Source of the DNA: Candidatus Gastranaerophilales bacterium
GTDB taxonomy: Bacteria; Cyanobacteriota; Vampirovibrionia; Gastranaerophilales; Gastranaerophilaceae
DNA length: 47,407 bases
NCBI GenBank assembly: GCA_947588785.1
Contig: CANPZN010000005.1
Span: forward strand, 1 to 47,407
Reading direction: 5' to 3'
Position numbers and translations under genes: made by a program
Shown here: positions 34,046 to 42,992 of the stretch, piece after piece
How positions within the stretch are numbered: the stretch's first letter is position 1
Layout: every line of letters begins with the position of its first letter
Notes under the pieces: model-generated
What the model was told of the DNA's origin: nothing
Seen by the model: only the letters and a program-made list of their open reading frames with translations
Database searches by the model: none

Positions 34046-35028
34046 TTTTCTATTAAATATTTTGCTCTGTCACATATTTCCAGTCTGAAAAAGTTCATTT
34101 CTTTTGCTTTTCTTTGTACGTATTTTATTAAGTCTAATATTCTTTCATCAGGTTTTGAATTTCTGTATCTTGTCAACCAGCTGTTTTCGATATCAATTAC
34201 AATTATTTCTATCCTGTTTTCTTTATTAAATTTTAACCAATTGTCAATTTCTTCTTCCGTATCATTAATTCCAGGTATAATTATATATTTACTTATTACA
34301 TTATAAGATAATTTTTGAGCTTTTGCATACTTCTTTAAATTATTTGAAACTGTTTTGTATTTATCTATTTGTTTTATTTCTTTATATATTTCTCTTGAAG
34401 AACTATCTATTGAAATTACTACTGTTACTTGTGATGTAGAAATACCTTTTGCTATTATAGGTGAATATTTTATGCCGGAAGATGGTATTCTTATATCAGA
34501 AAATCCTTCCTTTATAAACAATGATAACAGTTTTTCAAATTCCGGAAGAATGGTTGGTTCTCCGCCTCCAAATCCTATTGCTCCATTTGGTCTTATTATG
34601 TTCTTTTTGAACATTTCTTTTACTATAGGATATATGTTATAAGTTTTAAGTTTATTATAACCTTTTTTATCTTCTTCTGTGTAACAATATGAACAGTTAC
34701 AATTACATCTTGTAAAGTGGTCAAAGACAATTGAATCAATATAGTTTTCCTGAGGCCAGTATCTCTCTTCTAAAAACACACACCCACGGCATCCTGGAAT
34801 TGTATCACCTCTTTTTTGTATATTTCTGTATTCTTCTTTTATTCTAAAAAAATCATCCCAATCTATTTTTTCACCGTGATAATTCTCATATATCATTGAA
34901 TTACCACCACCTGGTGCACTCATGTAACAACATAATTTTATATTAGAACCATAAACTCCATTATCAAAACATACCCCGGATTCTATCCATTTGCAACTTA
35001 TATATTTTTCAAATTTTATTTTTCCCAT
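34042..35028 (-). CDS. Radical SAM protein with Cys-rich N-terminal domain (paralogue 3)
   Basis: A 328-residue paralogue of the two enzymes at 5.1 and 6.1 kb. It keeps the same order: Cys12, the pair Cys33-Cys34 followed by GGG (residues 40-42), Cys80-x-x-Cys83, then the cluster motif CNCNCSYC (Cys108, Cys112, Cys115) and GFGGGEP. It lacks the Cys-His after the Cys pair that the others share (YMSAPGGG instead of FNCHEGGG). There is no SPASM domain and no transporter fused. The gene lies five bases after a different, SPASM-like radical SAM gene and is surely co-transcribed with it. The substrate is unknown. Confidence 0.92.
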   Translation of the reverse strand: MGKIKFEKYISCKWIESGVCFDNGVYGSNIKLCCYMSAPGGGNSMIYENYHGEKIDWDDFFRIKEEYRNIQKRGDTIPGCRGCVFLEERYWPQENYIDSIVFDHFTRCNCNCSYCYTEEDKKGYNKLKTYNIYPIVKEMFKKNIIRPNGAIGFGGGEPTILPEFEKLLSLFIKEGFSDIRIPSSGIKYSPIIAKGISTSQVTVVISIDSSSREIYKEIKQIDKYKTVSNNLKKYAKAQKLSYNVISKYIIIPGINDTEEEIDNWLKFNKENRIEIIVIDIENSWLTRYRNSKPDERILDLIKYVQRKAKEMNFFRLEICDRAKYLIEN

Positions 35029-35033
35029 AATTC

Positions 35034-36008
35034 CTACTTAAAATTACAGTTTAATAATCGACAATTCATATTACAGTTTATTATTTTTTCTCTTATTTCA
35101 TCAGCCTTTTTACTGTACCATAAATCTTGCGGCAAGCTGTCTTTTAAATTACCTATTGGTTCCATACAAAAACATATTCTACAATTTCCGTAGGGATCTA
35201 TTGCAAAATTATTTTCACCTACCATACATTGAATATTTTGGATTTTCTCAGGTGTATCTATTAAAATTTTAAATGCTTCAAGCTGGCTGAATCCATTACA
35301 AATAGGAAATCCTTGTTTCTTTAATTCTATCATTTCATCTATTGCGTTTAATGCTGCTGTTTTTATGTCTTGTCCATAAATTTGTTTTTTTTCATCTACA
35401 GCTGTGGAAAATGCATCTCCATTGTCCATTAATTGATAACTTACTCCTATTCCTTCTATTTTACAAAATTCTGCAATAGGTCTTATTTCAGTTAAATTTT
35501 CAGGCATTACTACGGTTGACAGAAATATATTTTTCCATTTATGTCCAATTGTGTGTTTATTTCTGTAATTTAATGTTTGTATGGAATCCATTGTTCGTTG
35601 AAATGCATCTTCTCTTCCTCTTGATTTGTTATGTATTTGAGGATCTTTTACCGCATTTAATGAAAATGTTATGTTTGTAAATGCTGAATATAATACTTCA
35701 TTAATTTTTTCAGGTATAGCAAGTCCGTTTGTTACTACATTTACGGTATCTCCAAGATTGCTCGCAAATTCGGATATCTCAAAAATGTCATTTCTAATAA
35801 ACGGTTCTCCACCTGATATTATAAATTGATAATTGCCAAGCCAATTATGCATGTTCGTTAGTACATTTTTCCATTCTTCTAACGTCATTTCTTTTGCTTG
35901 TACTTCACCCGGTGTTTTCCATCCATTACAGGTTATACACCTTGACTGACATCTTTCTGTATTATTGAAAGAAAATGAAATGGGTTTTTTGTCTGAATCT
36001 ATTGTCAT
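35034..36008 (-). CDS. Radical SAM protein with SPASM-like C-terminal Cys region
   Basis: A 324-residue radical SAM protein of another type from the three paralogues. The cluster motif CQSRCITC (Cys20, Cys24, Cys27) is close to the N-terminus, FIISGGEPFIR follows near residue 62-72, and a late strand has SYQLMDNGD. The C-terminus carries seven or more cysteines (QCMVGENNFAIDPYGNCRIC, FC, NCNMNCRLLNC), as in SPASM or twitch domains that hold auxiliary iron-sulfur clusters in peptide- and sugar-modifying enzymes. It starts one base after the end of the repaired diguanylate-cyclase-like frame, and paralogue 3 follows after five bases. No precursor peptide is visible nearby. Confidence 0.9.
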   Translation of the reverse strand: MTIDSDKKPISFSFNNTERCQSRCITCNGWKTPGEVQAKEMTLEEWKNVLTNMHNWLGNYQFIISGGEPFIRNDIFEISEFASNLGDTVNVVTNGLAIPEKINEVLYSAFTNITFSLNAVKDPQIHNKSRGREDAFQRTMDSIQTLNYRNKHTIGHKWKNIFLSTVVMPENLTEIRPIAEFCKIEGIGVSYQLMDNGDAFSTAVDEKKQIYGQDIKTAALNAIDEMIELKKQGFPICNGFSQLEAFKILIDTPEKIQNIQCMVGENNFAIDPYGNCRICFCMEPIGNLKDSLPQDLWYSKKADEIREKIINCNMNCRLLNCNFK

Positions 36009-36009
36009 T

Positions 36010-36880
36010 TTAGTATTCCAAATTTACTTGTGAAAATAATATTATTCTGTTCTTACCTCGTTTTTTTGCATTATACAAGGCATGTTCAGCATATCAAAGT
36101 AACCTTTTCTTCTGATTCTTCTAAATATGGGAATGAAGCAATTCCTCCGGAAATTTTTACAGGATGTCTTTCATCTTCTCCTGCAGGAATAAATGACATT
36201 TTTTCGACATCTCTTCTGAATCTTTCTGCAAAAATAAATGCATTTTCTTCTTTTGTATCCGGTAAAATAACCATAAATTCTTCATCTCCATATCTGGTTA
36301 CTACGTCTTCTTTTCTTGCAAGATTTGTTAGCATTTCTGCTATTTTCTTTAATAAAACGTCACCCCACTCGTATCCGTACATATCATTTACTACTTTGAA
36401 AAAGTCTATATCAAACAGTATGCAAGATACCGTAGAATTATATCTTTTTGCTCTTGACATCTCCGAATCAAGACGTTCTAACAGAAACTTACGATTATGT
36501 AACCCGGTTAAATCGTCAGTTGTTGAGATATTAGTTATTTTATCTTTTAATTCTTTTATTTTTAGCATATTTTTAATTTTTAATGATAATTCATATTCAT
36601 TAACGGGCAAAGTTATAAAATCATATGCTTCACCTCTTATTATGATATTTTCGGGAATTTTTTCCACAAATGCTAAAACCGGAACAGGAAATTTTGTTAC
36701 CATTGATATTTCTTTTAGTTTTTCAATACTTATATCAAGTATTAATACTGAAGGATTGAAAGTTTCTATTTCATTTAATTCTGATAAATTTTTAACTCTT
36801 ACATCTATATCAGAAATTTTTTTGCAGGTTTCTTCAAGTACAGAATTACCATTTTCAGTAAAAATAATTAGATTGCTCAT
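36010..36880 (-). pseudogene. Frameshifted REC-like/GGDEF diguanylate-cyclase-like gene
   Basis: The open frame (36880 to 36086) encodes a receiver-like domain (residues 1-120, with the phospho-acceptor-like Asp in LILDIS but without the usual acidic pocket and KP motif). A GGDEF domain follows: DDLTGLHNRKFLLERL, LFDIDFFKVVND and RYGDEEF in place of RYGGDEF. The frame stops after VTLIC. The missing end, YAEHALYNAKKRGKNRI, continues in another frame and ends at 36010, one base before the next gene. A single-base insertion (or two-base loss) near 36086-36095 explains this. Cyclic-di-GMP synthesis is doubtful because of both the break and the GDEEF motif. A sequencing error is also possible. Confidence 0.8.
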
Positions 36881-37021
36881 TAATCCTTCTCCTTTTGTTT
36901 TTATTGTATCAAATTATTAAAAAAGTTCAAACTGAATTATTAATTTATGTATGTTTTTCTTTTTTTGCATTTGTAAATTGATTCCTTCCTTATTATAATT
37001 ATTATAAAGGGAGATGTGATT

Positions 37022-38173
37022 TTGCCGAAACAACAGTTTTATAAAAAAACAAATTCTTATGTAAATTTATACGAACATTATTATTATGAACAAAAATCTA
37101 AAGTTAGCTCCGTAACAAGAAAGTATAAAAATAGAAAACGAAATAAACCTTTAAAAAAAATAATTTCTTACCTAGTTGTTTTATTTCTGTTATTTTTTGT
37201 ATTCCCGTATTCTTTTAAAGGGTTTATTTCTCCGACTTTGCCTTATAATGAAAATAAAATTCTCAGATTAGATTATTTTAAACTTCTTTATCCTACACAT
37301 CAATATTTATATAAAGATCTATTTTTGGGTAAATATATAATAAAAGACACTACTTATAAAAAACATTTAATGGTTGATATTAGAGAAACAGCGGAACGAA
37401 TTGGTCTAAAAACTCGTTTATTGCAACTTGCACAGCACTATAAAAAAATTCATCCTTCTGTTTATGTTTGGGAATACACAAATGGTACTTATGTTGATAT
37501 TAATGCCGATGAAATATATCCGGCAGCAAGTATTATTAAAATTCCGGTTCTTATTGAAATGTTTAGAGAAATAGAAAACGGCAAGTTTACTTTAAATGAT
37601 CATGTTGTCTTGGAAGATTTCTATAGAGCATCAGGTTCAGGTAAATTACAATATTCTCAGGGCGGAATTGCTCATTCTCTTGATTACCTCGCAAAAATAA
37701 TGATACAAAATTCTGATAACTCATCAACAAATATGATAATGTCCAAAATAGGCGGTATGCCTGAAATGAACAGAGCTATGAATCGTTGGGGACTTACAAA
37801 AACTCATATCAATAATTGGCTCCCTGATTTATCCGGTACAAATGTCACAACCGCACGAGAAATGGCTAAAATGTTCTATAATATTGATTCAACTAAAATA
37901 CTATCTAATGAATCAAAACGTCATATCGCAGGATATCTCGGTCATGTAAAAAATAATAGGCTATTGCAAGCAGGTCTTCCTTCTAATGCTATTTTACTTC
38001 ATAAAACAGGAGATATCGGCTTTGTCCTCGGCGATGCCGGTATTGTAAAAACTTCTAACGGTAAAAAATATATAGTTGTAATATTGGCTAAGCGTCCTTA
38101 TAATAATTTACAAGGTAAAGAATTTATTGTTAAAGCCTCTGAAATAATTTATAACAATATTTTGTACAATTAA
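37022..38173 (+). CDS. Membrane-anchored serine hydrolase (beta-lactamase/PBP-like)
   Basis: A serine hydrolase of the penicillin-recognising fold. A basic cytoplasmic N-terminus and one membrane helix (about residues 48-66) anchor it facing the periplasm. The three active-site motifs are present: S-I-I-K in AASIIKIPV, SDN in IQNSDNSSTN, and KTG in LLHKTGDIG. The Glu-x-x-Leu-Asn of class A beta-lactamases, needed for deacylation, is not seen between SDN and KTG (INNWLPDLSGTNVTT instead). A peptidoglycan peptidase or penicillin-binding role is therefore likelier than resistance. The start is TTG 37022, eight bases after GGGAG; GTG 37016 is in frame but only two bases from it. Confidence 0.85.
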   Translation: MPKQQFYKKTNSYVNLYEHYYYEQKSKVSSVTRKYKNRKRNKPLKKIISYLVVLFLLFFVFPYSFKGFISPTLPYNENKILRLDYFKLLYPTHQYLYKDLFLGKYIIKDTTYKKHLMVDIRETAERIGLKTRLLQLAQHYKKIHPSVYVWEYTNGTYVDINADEIYPAASIIKIPVLIEMFREIENGKFTLNDHVVLEDFYRASGSGKLQYSQGGIAHSLDYLAKIMIQNSDNSSTNMIMSKIGGMPEMNRAMNRWGLTKTHINNWLPDLSGTNVTTAREMAKMFYNIDSTKILSNESKRHIAGYLGHVKNNRLLQAGLPSNAILLHKTGDIGFVLGDAGIVKTSNGKKYIVVILAKRPYNNLQGKEFIVKASEIIYNNILYN

Positions 38174-38196
38174 ATTTTAGCAAAAATTATTTTTTT
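38173..38196 (+). terminator. Weak AT-only terminator
   Basis: AATTTT, loop AGCA, AAAATT, then A and seven T. The stem has only A-T pairs, so it may be weak. It lies directly at the stop of the serine hydrolase gene and before the promoter of the symporter gene. Confidence 0.35.
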
Positions 38197-38205
38197 GATT
38201 TTTTC

Positions 38206-38214
38206 TGGTATAAT
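38206..38214 (+). promoter_or_regulatory. Extended -10 promoter of the symporter gene
   Basis: TGGTATAAT: a TG one base before a perfect TATAAT (38209-38214), as in extended -10 promoters that need little -35 sequence. The predicted start is near 38221, so the leader is about 14 bases and begins with the ribosome site AGGA. Confidence 0.6.
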
Positions 38215-38234
38215 TGTATTAGGAACAATAAATA

Positions 38235-39578
38235 ATGAAAACACAACGTTTAACTTTATACATATTTATTGCTTTAATTCTGGGAGTAATAGTAGGTTGG
38301 AAGTTTCCGCAAATCGGAAGCCGAATGCAGATACTTGCTAATATTTTTCTTAATATGGTTAAGATGATTATTGCTCCTTTATTATTCTCTGTCGTCGTTA
38401 CCGGAATTTCTTCTCATGGTAATATTAAGTCAATCGGTAAATTAGGAGCAAAAACTTTGTTCTATTTTGCTGTTGCAACTTCATTTGCTTTGATAATAGG
38501 ACTTTCTGTCGGTCATTTCTTTGAACCCGGTAAAGGATTCCCCCAAACTGCTTCAGATAATATGTTATTAACTGTTTCTAATATGGCTTCTCATAATGTA
38601 CATTCTTCAATCTCAGATATGCTTATTCATATATTTCCGATAAGTATTGTACATGCAATGTCTTATGGTAATCTGCTTCAAATTGTTGTTTTCTCTATTT
38701 TCTTCGCACTTGCTATTTGTGCCGCAGGGGAAAAAGCAAAACCTGTTTTGGATTGTTTAACTTCTCTTTCCGAAATAATGTTTAAATTTACTCAAATTGT
38801 TATGAATTTTGCTCCAATCGGTGTTTTTGGTGCTATCTCTTATACTATAGCCGAAAGTGGTCTCGGTATTATGTTCAGCTATGCTAAAATAATTTGTTCT
38901 TTATATGTTGCTCTGTTTCTGTTCCTTTTTGTTATTTTAAATATTGCTTGTCGTATTGTAGGAATTTCCGTAGTCTCGCTTTTGCGTGCAATCAGAGAAC
39001 CGGCTCTTTTAGCTTTTACTACTGCTACTTCTGAAGCTGCACTTCCTCAAGCAATGAAAATTATGGAAAGTTTTGGGGTCTCTAAAAATATTGTCGGTTT
39101 TGTTATGCCTACCGGTTATACATTTAACTTGGACGGTTCTACTCTTTATCTCGCTTTAGCTATGCTGTTTTCTGTTCAGGTTGCTAATATTGAATTGACT
39201 CCCATTCAATTAATACTTGTTATGGGAACTTTAATGCTTACCAGTAAGGGAATTGCCGGTGTTCCTCGTGTCGCTCTTGTTATTCTTGCAGGTACTCTTG
39301 CAGGTTTTAATTATCCCTTAATCGGGGTCGCTATTTTGCTTGGTATTGATCAATTTCTTGATATGGGCAGAACTACGGTTAATTTAATTGGTAATTGTGT
39401 TGCTACTGTTGTTATTGCTAAATGGGAAAATGAATTTAATTATACTAAAATGGAAGAATTTAATAAGCAATATTCTCTTAAAATTAAATCTGAAAATTTT
39501 CCGATTTGTAAGAATGAATTATTATCTAAAATTCCACTTGAGGAACATTCTGATTGTGGAAATAAGTTTTCGGATTAA
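38235..39578 (+). CDS. Dicarboxylate/amino acid:cation symporter (DAACS family)
   Basis: Takes up glutamate/aspartate or C4-dicarboxylates with H+ or Na+. The 447-residue membrane protein shows the family core: the serine-rich re-entrant loop AFTTATSEAALPQ near residue 258, GFVMPTGYTFNLDGSTLYLALA near 288, GIAGVPRVALVIL and the late DQFLDMGRTTVNLIGNCVAT segment whose Asp/Arg/Thr residues bind substrate. Arg in MGRTTVNL is typical of glutamate/aspartate carriers, but family members vary, so gltP versus dctA is left open. Codons end mostly in T or C. It converges with the AsmA-like gene, nine bases apart. Confidence 0.93.
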   Translation: MKTQRLTLYIFIALILGVIVGWKFPQIGSRMQILANIFLNMVKMIIAPLLFSVVVTGISSHGNIKSIGKLGAKTLFYFAVATSFALIIGLSVGHFFEPGKGFPQTASDNMLLTVSNMASHNVHSSISDMLIHIFPISIVHAMSYGNLLQIVVFSIFFALAICAAGEKAKPVLDCLTSLSEIMFKFTQIVMNFAPIGVFGAISYTIAESGLGIMFSYAKIICSLYVALFLFLFVILNIACRIVGISVVSLLRAIREPALLAFTTATSEAALPQAMKIMESFGVSKNIVGFVMPTGYTFNLDGSTLYLALAMLFSVQVANIELTPIQLILVMGTLMLTSKGIAGVPRVALVILAGTLAGFNYPLIGVAILLGIDQFLDMGRTTVNLIGNCVATVVIAKWENEFNYTKMEEFNKQYSLKIKSENFPICKNELLSKIPLEEHSDCGNKFSD

Positions 39579-39587
39579 TAATTTATT

Positions 39588-42500
39588 TTATAGATCTGTA
39601 AAATCGGGTAAATCATCGTTTTGTGTATTTTCAGTATTTTTTACATCAGCTTTTATCCAATCAAATGAATTAATTGCATTTAATGATTCTAAATTTCCAT
39701 ATATATTAACTCTAAAAGTATTAGTTTTTCCATTATTGTGATTATATAATTGCGGAATTTTGCCAATAATTTCTGCAGGTATAATTTGTATTTGTACATT
39801 TTTTTGACCGGTTTGACCATTTAATATTTCTGAAAGAGTTATATCTCCAAAAGAACCTAATTTATTTGTTATTTCATCTGATATTCTTCCATAAATATCT
39901 ATATTTGATTCATTGGAAATCATATTATGACGTCCTTCTATGTACAAACTCATATTTTTACCTTGAGTTGTTATTCCGGGAGTTATTATATATCCGTTTT
40001 GAAATAAAATTTTTCCGTTTGCTGATTTAAATTGTTCTGTTTTATCTTTTTTCAATATATCAACAATACGATTGATTGTCGTATTAAGTAATCCGTGATA
40101 AAAAATATTTTTTGCAGATAAATAATATTCAAACTTTCCTAATGAACCCATTTTCCCATTGTATGCATTAAAATCTATTTTCCCTGTTAATGATTTGATT
40201 GTATTATTGTATTTTTCTTGCACTAAAAGTGAGATTGCTGCAGAAAAATCACTTACGCCTTCTATATTATCTTTTAATTTACAAAGATCATATAATGAAT
40301 TTTTTAAATCGGTATTTCTTCCTTCAACTTGAATTTCCATATTATTTGATAAAATATTATAATTTATATTACCTGCAATATTTCCGCCATATGCATTTGC
40401 TTTAATATTATATATTTTTAATAATTTGTTTTCTAATTTAAAATCACTGCTTATATCTTGAGCGGTAAGATCTAAAACTTTAAATTTATTAATTGTTGCA
40501 ATACCATTTTTTATTTCCAGTGGTATTTTATCAGTATGAAATTTTTCTGCCAGATTGAGAAAATTATTTAAATCCAGATTTAAACAATTTAATTGTATTG
40601 AATTTATTATTATGTTGTCTTTGCTAAAATTGGGATCTATATTGATTATTGTATTTAATTTTGAATCATTTATTATAATATTTGGTATTAAAATTTTTAT
40701 ATTATCTTTTGTAAAATTTATGTCTGCATTTTGAATAGATGTTAAGTAGTTTTTTATATTATATCGAAAAATCTTTACAACGCCGGATATTTCAGGCTTT
40801 TCTACTGTATTATTTAATGTTATATCACTATTTAAAGATATTTCTTCTCCACCGAGAAAATTAGTAGCTGCTGTTAATGAATTTGGAATTTGTATTCTTA
40901 AATCTTTTAATAATGTTTTTTTTGAGTTAACAATTTGACCGGTAATATTTATTATTTTTGTTGACATATTAGGATTATTTTCATTGAGTGATAATTCTTT
41001 TAGTGTAATATTATCACTGTTTATTTCTGCTTCTAAATTTAATAAGGATGGTTTATTTAATAATTCTTTAATTACTAAATAAGAAATATAGTTATTTTGA
41101 TTTGCAAATATTTGTAATTTTATTTTTGATAATTTATCTTTTAAAGTGAAATATCCTTGTGTTTTTAATGTTCCTATTGCTTTAAATGGTTCTTTTATAT
41201 ATTGTTTTAAATATTGAGCCATTTCAAGTGAAAGAATATTGGCATTATACTTTATATTTATTTCAGGGTTATTTGTATAATTTTTTATATTACCATTTAT
41301 GTGTATAGAAGAATTACTTGGAATTGTTAAATTGTTCTCAGGAATGGTTATTTGTTTGTTGTCAAAAGACAAAGATAATTCTTTTGCCTCTATTGGAAAC
41401 GGGGTAATACTGTTTTTATCTAAAAATACATCTGATAGTTTTATGTTTCCTGTGTAAAATTTATTGTTGGTATTTAATTGTAGTTCGATTAGTTTTGTAG
41501 TAATAGGGATTTGTTTTGATTTTTCTTTTAATTTTACATTCTTAAGAATTATATTATTTTCGGATTTTAATGTTTTATTTAATTTACCTGTTATTGTAGA
41601 ATTAAAAGAAACTTTTCCTCCTATAATATTTATAGGCATATTTTGAGATTTTATAAAAATGTCAGTAATCGTTTTTAAATCAAGATTTTCTGATTCGGCT
41701 TGTAATTTTACGGAAACATCTTCATTTATTATGCCGGATAATTTAACGGGTGTAGAATTAATTAAAAAATTGGCATTTTCTATTAATATTTTATTATTAT
41801 CAAAATTAATATCTGAATTAATTTTTTCAATTTTATATGGTAATTCCTTATGAGTAATTTTTGTATTTATAATTTTACTGTGTCCGGAAGAACTTAATTT
41901 TTTGAAATCCGAATATAATTTAAAGTCAGCATTTGCAAGACCTTGTATTTTTATATCTTTAAAATTATTTTTTATATTTAAGCTGTCTGAAATTACGGAT
42001 ATTATTTTATATAAATTGTTAAGATTTATATTTTGGGCTTTTGTAATTAATTCTATGTGTTTTTTCTTTCCGAAATTGAAATGTCCTTTTAATTGTGCAA
42101 TATCATTTTTAGAAGTATGAATTTCAGAATTTATATTAACTTCTTCTCCTTTGAAATCTAAAAAAATATTGTTATTTTCAAGTAATGTATTCTCAAGATT
42201 GATTGTTAGATTATTAATGTTAATGATTCCATTTATATAATTATTTTTTAATATATCTATATGACCTTTTATATCACCATTGACATTGTATTCTATAATC
42301 GGTTTGAATGGTGAAAAAGAAAACATTTTTTTATTATTTGTTAAAATAGTTTTTAAATCTATATCATACTTGAGAAATTCTTTATTTCCTTCATAAAGAG
42401 CTCCGGTTGTAATTATATGAGCATTCTCTCCTATTTTTATATTCTTTAATAATAAGTTATCACCTTCTATATATAAATTTTTATTAATACTTTCGTCATT

Positions 42501-42989
42501 TATATTTATTTTGTAATTTTTTAAAACAGTATTTGCTATTATACTGTTCATTTTAAATCCGTTTGTATTAATACTCCGTTCCGGATTAATATATTTTTCA
42601 ATTGATGTAGAAAAATCTTTGTATATTGTTATGTTTATAATGGGTCTTGTGAATTGGGCATCTTTAATTGATATCTTTTTGAATATTAATGGTAATATTT
42701 TTACTTTTAAATTTATGTCTTTCAGTTTTAAGAAAACATTATTATCAGGATATAGAACTATTGTATGAAACATATTTATTTTTAGATATGGCGTTAGTCC
42801 TTTTTTAAAGGATATATTCTCACAAGAAACTTTATACCCTGTTTGGTTTTCTATTTCTTGTGCCACTGTTTCTTTATATTTGTTTAAATCTATAACATTA
42901 GGTATAATTAGTAATGCACTAAAATAAGAAACAGTTAATAAAACTGTCCCTATTAAAATTGTACATAATATAATTTTCTTTTTATTCAT
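39588..42989 (-). CDS. Large AsmA-like envelope protein
   Basis: A 1133-residue protein with one N-terminal membrane helix (about residues 5-29) and a long, repetitive beta-rich remainder, like the AsmA/TamB/YhdP family that bridges the periplasm and moves phospholipids to the outer membrane. The opening resembles AsmA (LIIPNVIDLNKYKETVAQEI, then TGYKVSCENISFKKGLTPYL). The C-terminal part has AsmA-like signature turns such as IRIPNSLTAATNFLGG-like and LEIKNGIATINKFKV. The composition is rich in Asn, Ile and Lys. It begins only three bases after atpG, so it is expected to be made from the ATP synthase transcript, which is unusual. The exact subfamily is uncertain. Confidence 0.8.
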   Translation of the reverse strand: MNKKKIILCTILIGTVLLTVSYFSALLIIPNVIDLNKYKETVAQEIENQTGYKVSCENISFKKGLTPYLKINMFHTIVLYPDNNVFLKLKDINLKVKILPLIFKKISIKDAQFTRPIINITIYKDFSTSIEKYINPERSINTNGFKMNSIIANTVLKNYKININDESINKNLYIEGDNLLLKNIKIGENAHIITTGALYEGNKEFLKYDIDLKTILTNNKKMFSFSPFKPIIEYNVNGDIKGHIDILKNNYINGIININNLTINLENTLLENNNIFLDFKGEEVNINSEIHTSKNDIAQLKGHFNFGKKKHIELITKAQNINLNNLYKIISVISDSLNIKNNFKDIKIQGLANADFKLYSDFKKLSSSGHSKIINTKITHKELPYKIEKINSDINFDNNKILIENANFLINSTPVKLSGIINEDVSVKLQAESENLDLKTITDIFIKSQNMPINIIGGKVSFNSTITGKLNKTLKSENNIILKNVKLKEKSKQIPITTKLIELQLNTNNKFYTGNIKLSDVFLDKNSITPFPIEAKELSLSFDNKQITIPENNLTIPSNSSIHINGNIKNYTNNPEINIKYNANILSLEMAQYLKQYIKEPFKAIGTLKTQGYFTLKDKLSKIKLQIFANQNNYISYLVIKELLNKPSLLNLEAEINSDNITLKELSLNENNPNMSTKIINITGQIVNSKKTLLKDLRIQIPNSLTAATNFLGGEEISLNSDITLNNTVEKPEISGVVKIFRYNIKNYLTSIQNADINFTKDNIKILIPNIIINDSKLNTIINIDPNFSKDNIIINSIQLNCLNLDLNNFLNLAEKFHTDKIPLEIKNGIATINKFKVLDLTAQDISSDFKLENKLLKIYNIKANAYGGNIAGNINYNILSNNMEIQVEGRNTDLKNSLYDLCKLKDNIEGVSDFSAAISLLVQEKYNNTIKSLTGKIDFNAYNGKMGSLGKFEYYLSAKNIFYHGLLNTTINRIVDILKKDKTEQFKSANGKILFQNGYIITPGITTQGKNMSLYIEGRHNMISNESNIDIYGRISDEITNKLGSFGDITLSEILNGQTGQKNVQIQIIPAEIIGKIPQLYNHNNGKTNTFRVNIYGNLESLNAINSFDWIKADVKNTENTQNDDLPDFTDL

Positions 42990-42992
42990 TTG

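Noticed and set aside
36030-36920. A long plus-strand frame (296 codons) across the GGDEF-like gene
   Set aside because: It is antisense to clear GGDEF-domain motifs on the minus strand, has low-complexity Ser/Ile/Phe composition and shows no protein family features.
37022-38173. Class A beta-lactamase resistance gene
   Set aside because: The Glu-x-x-Leu-Asn deacylation motif is missing and the protein is anchored by an N-terminal helix, so resistance is not supported.
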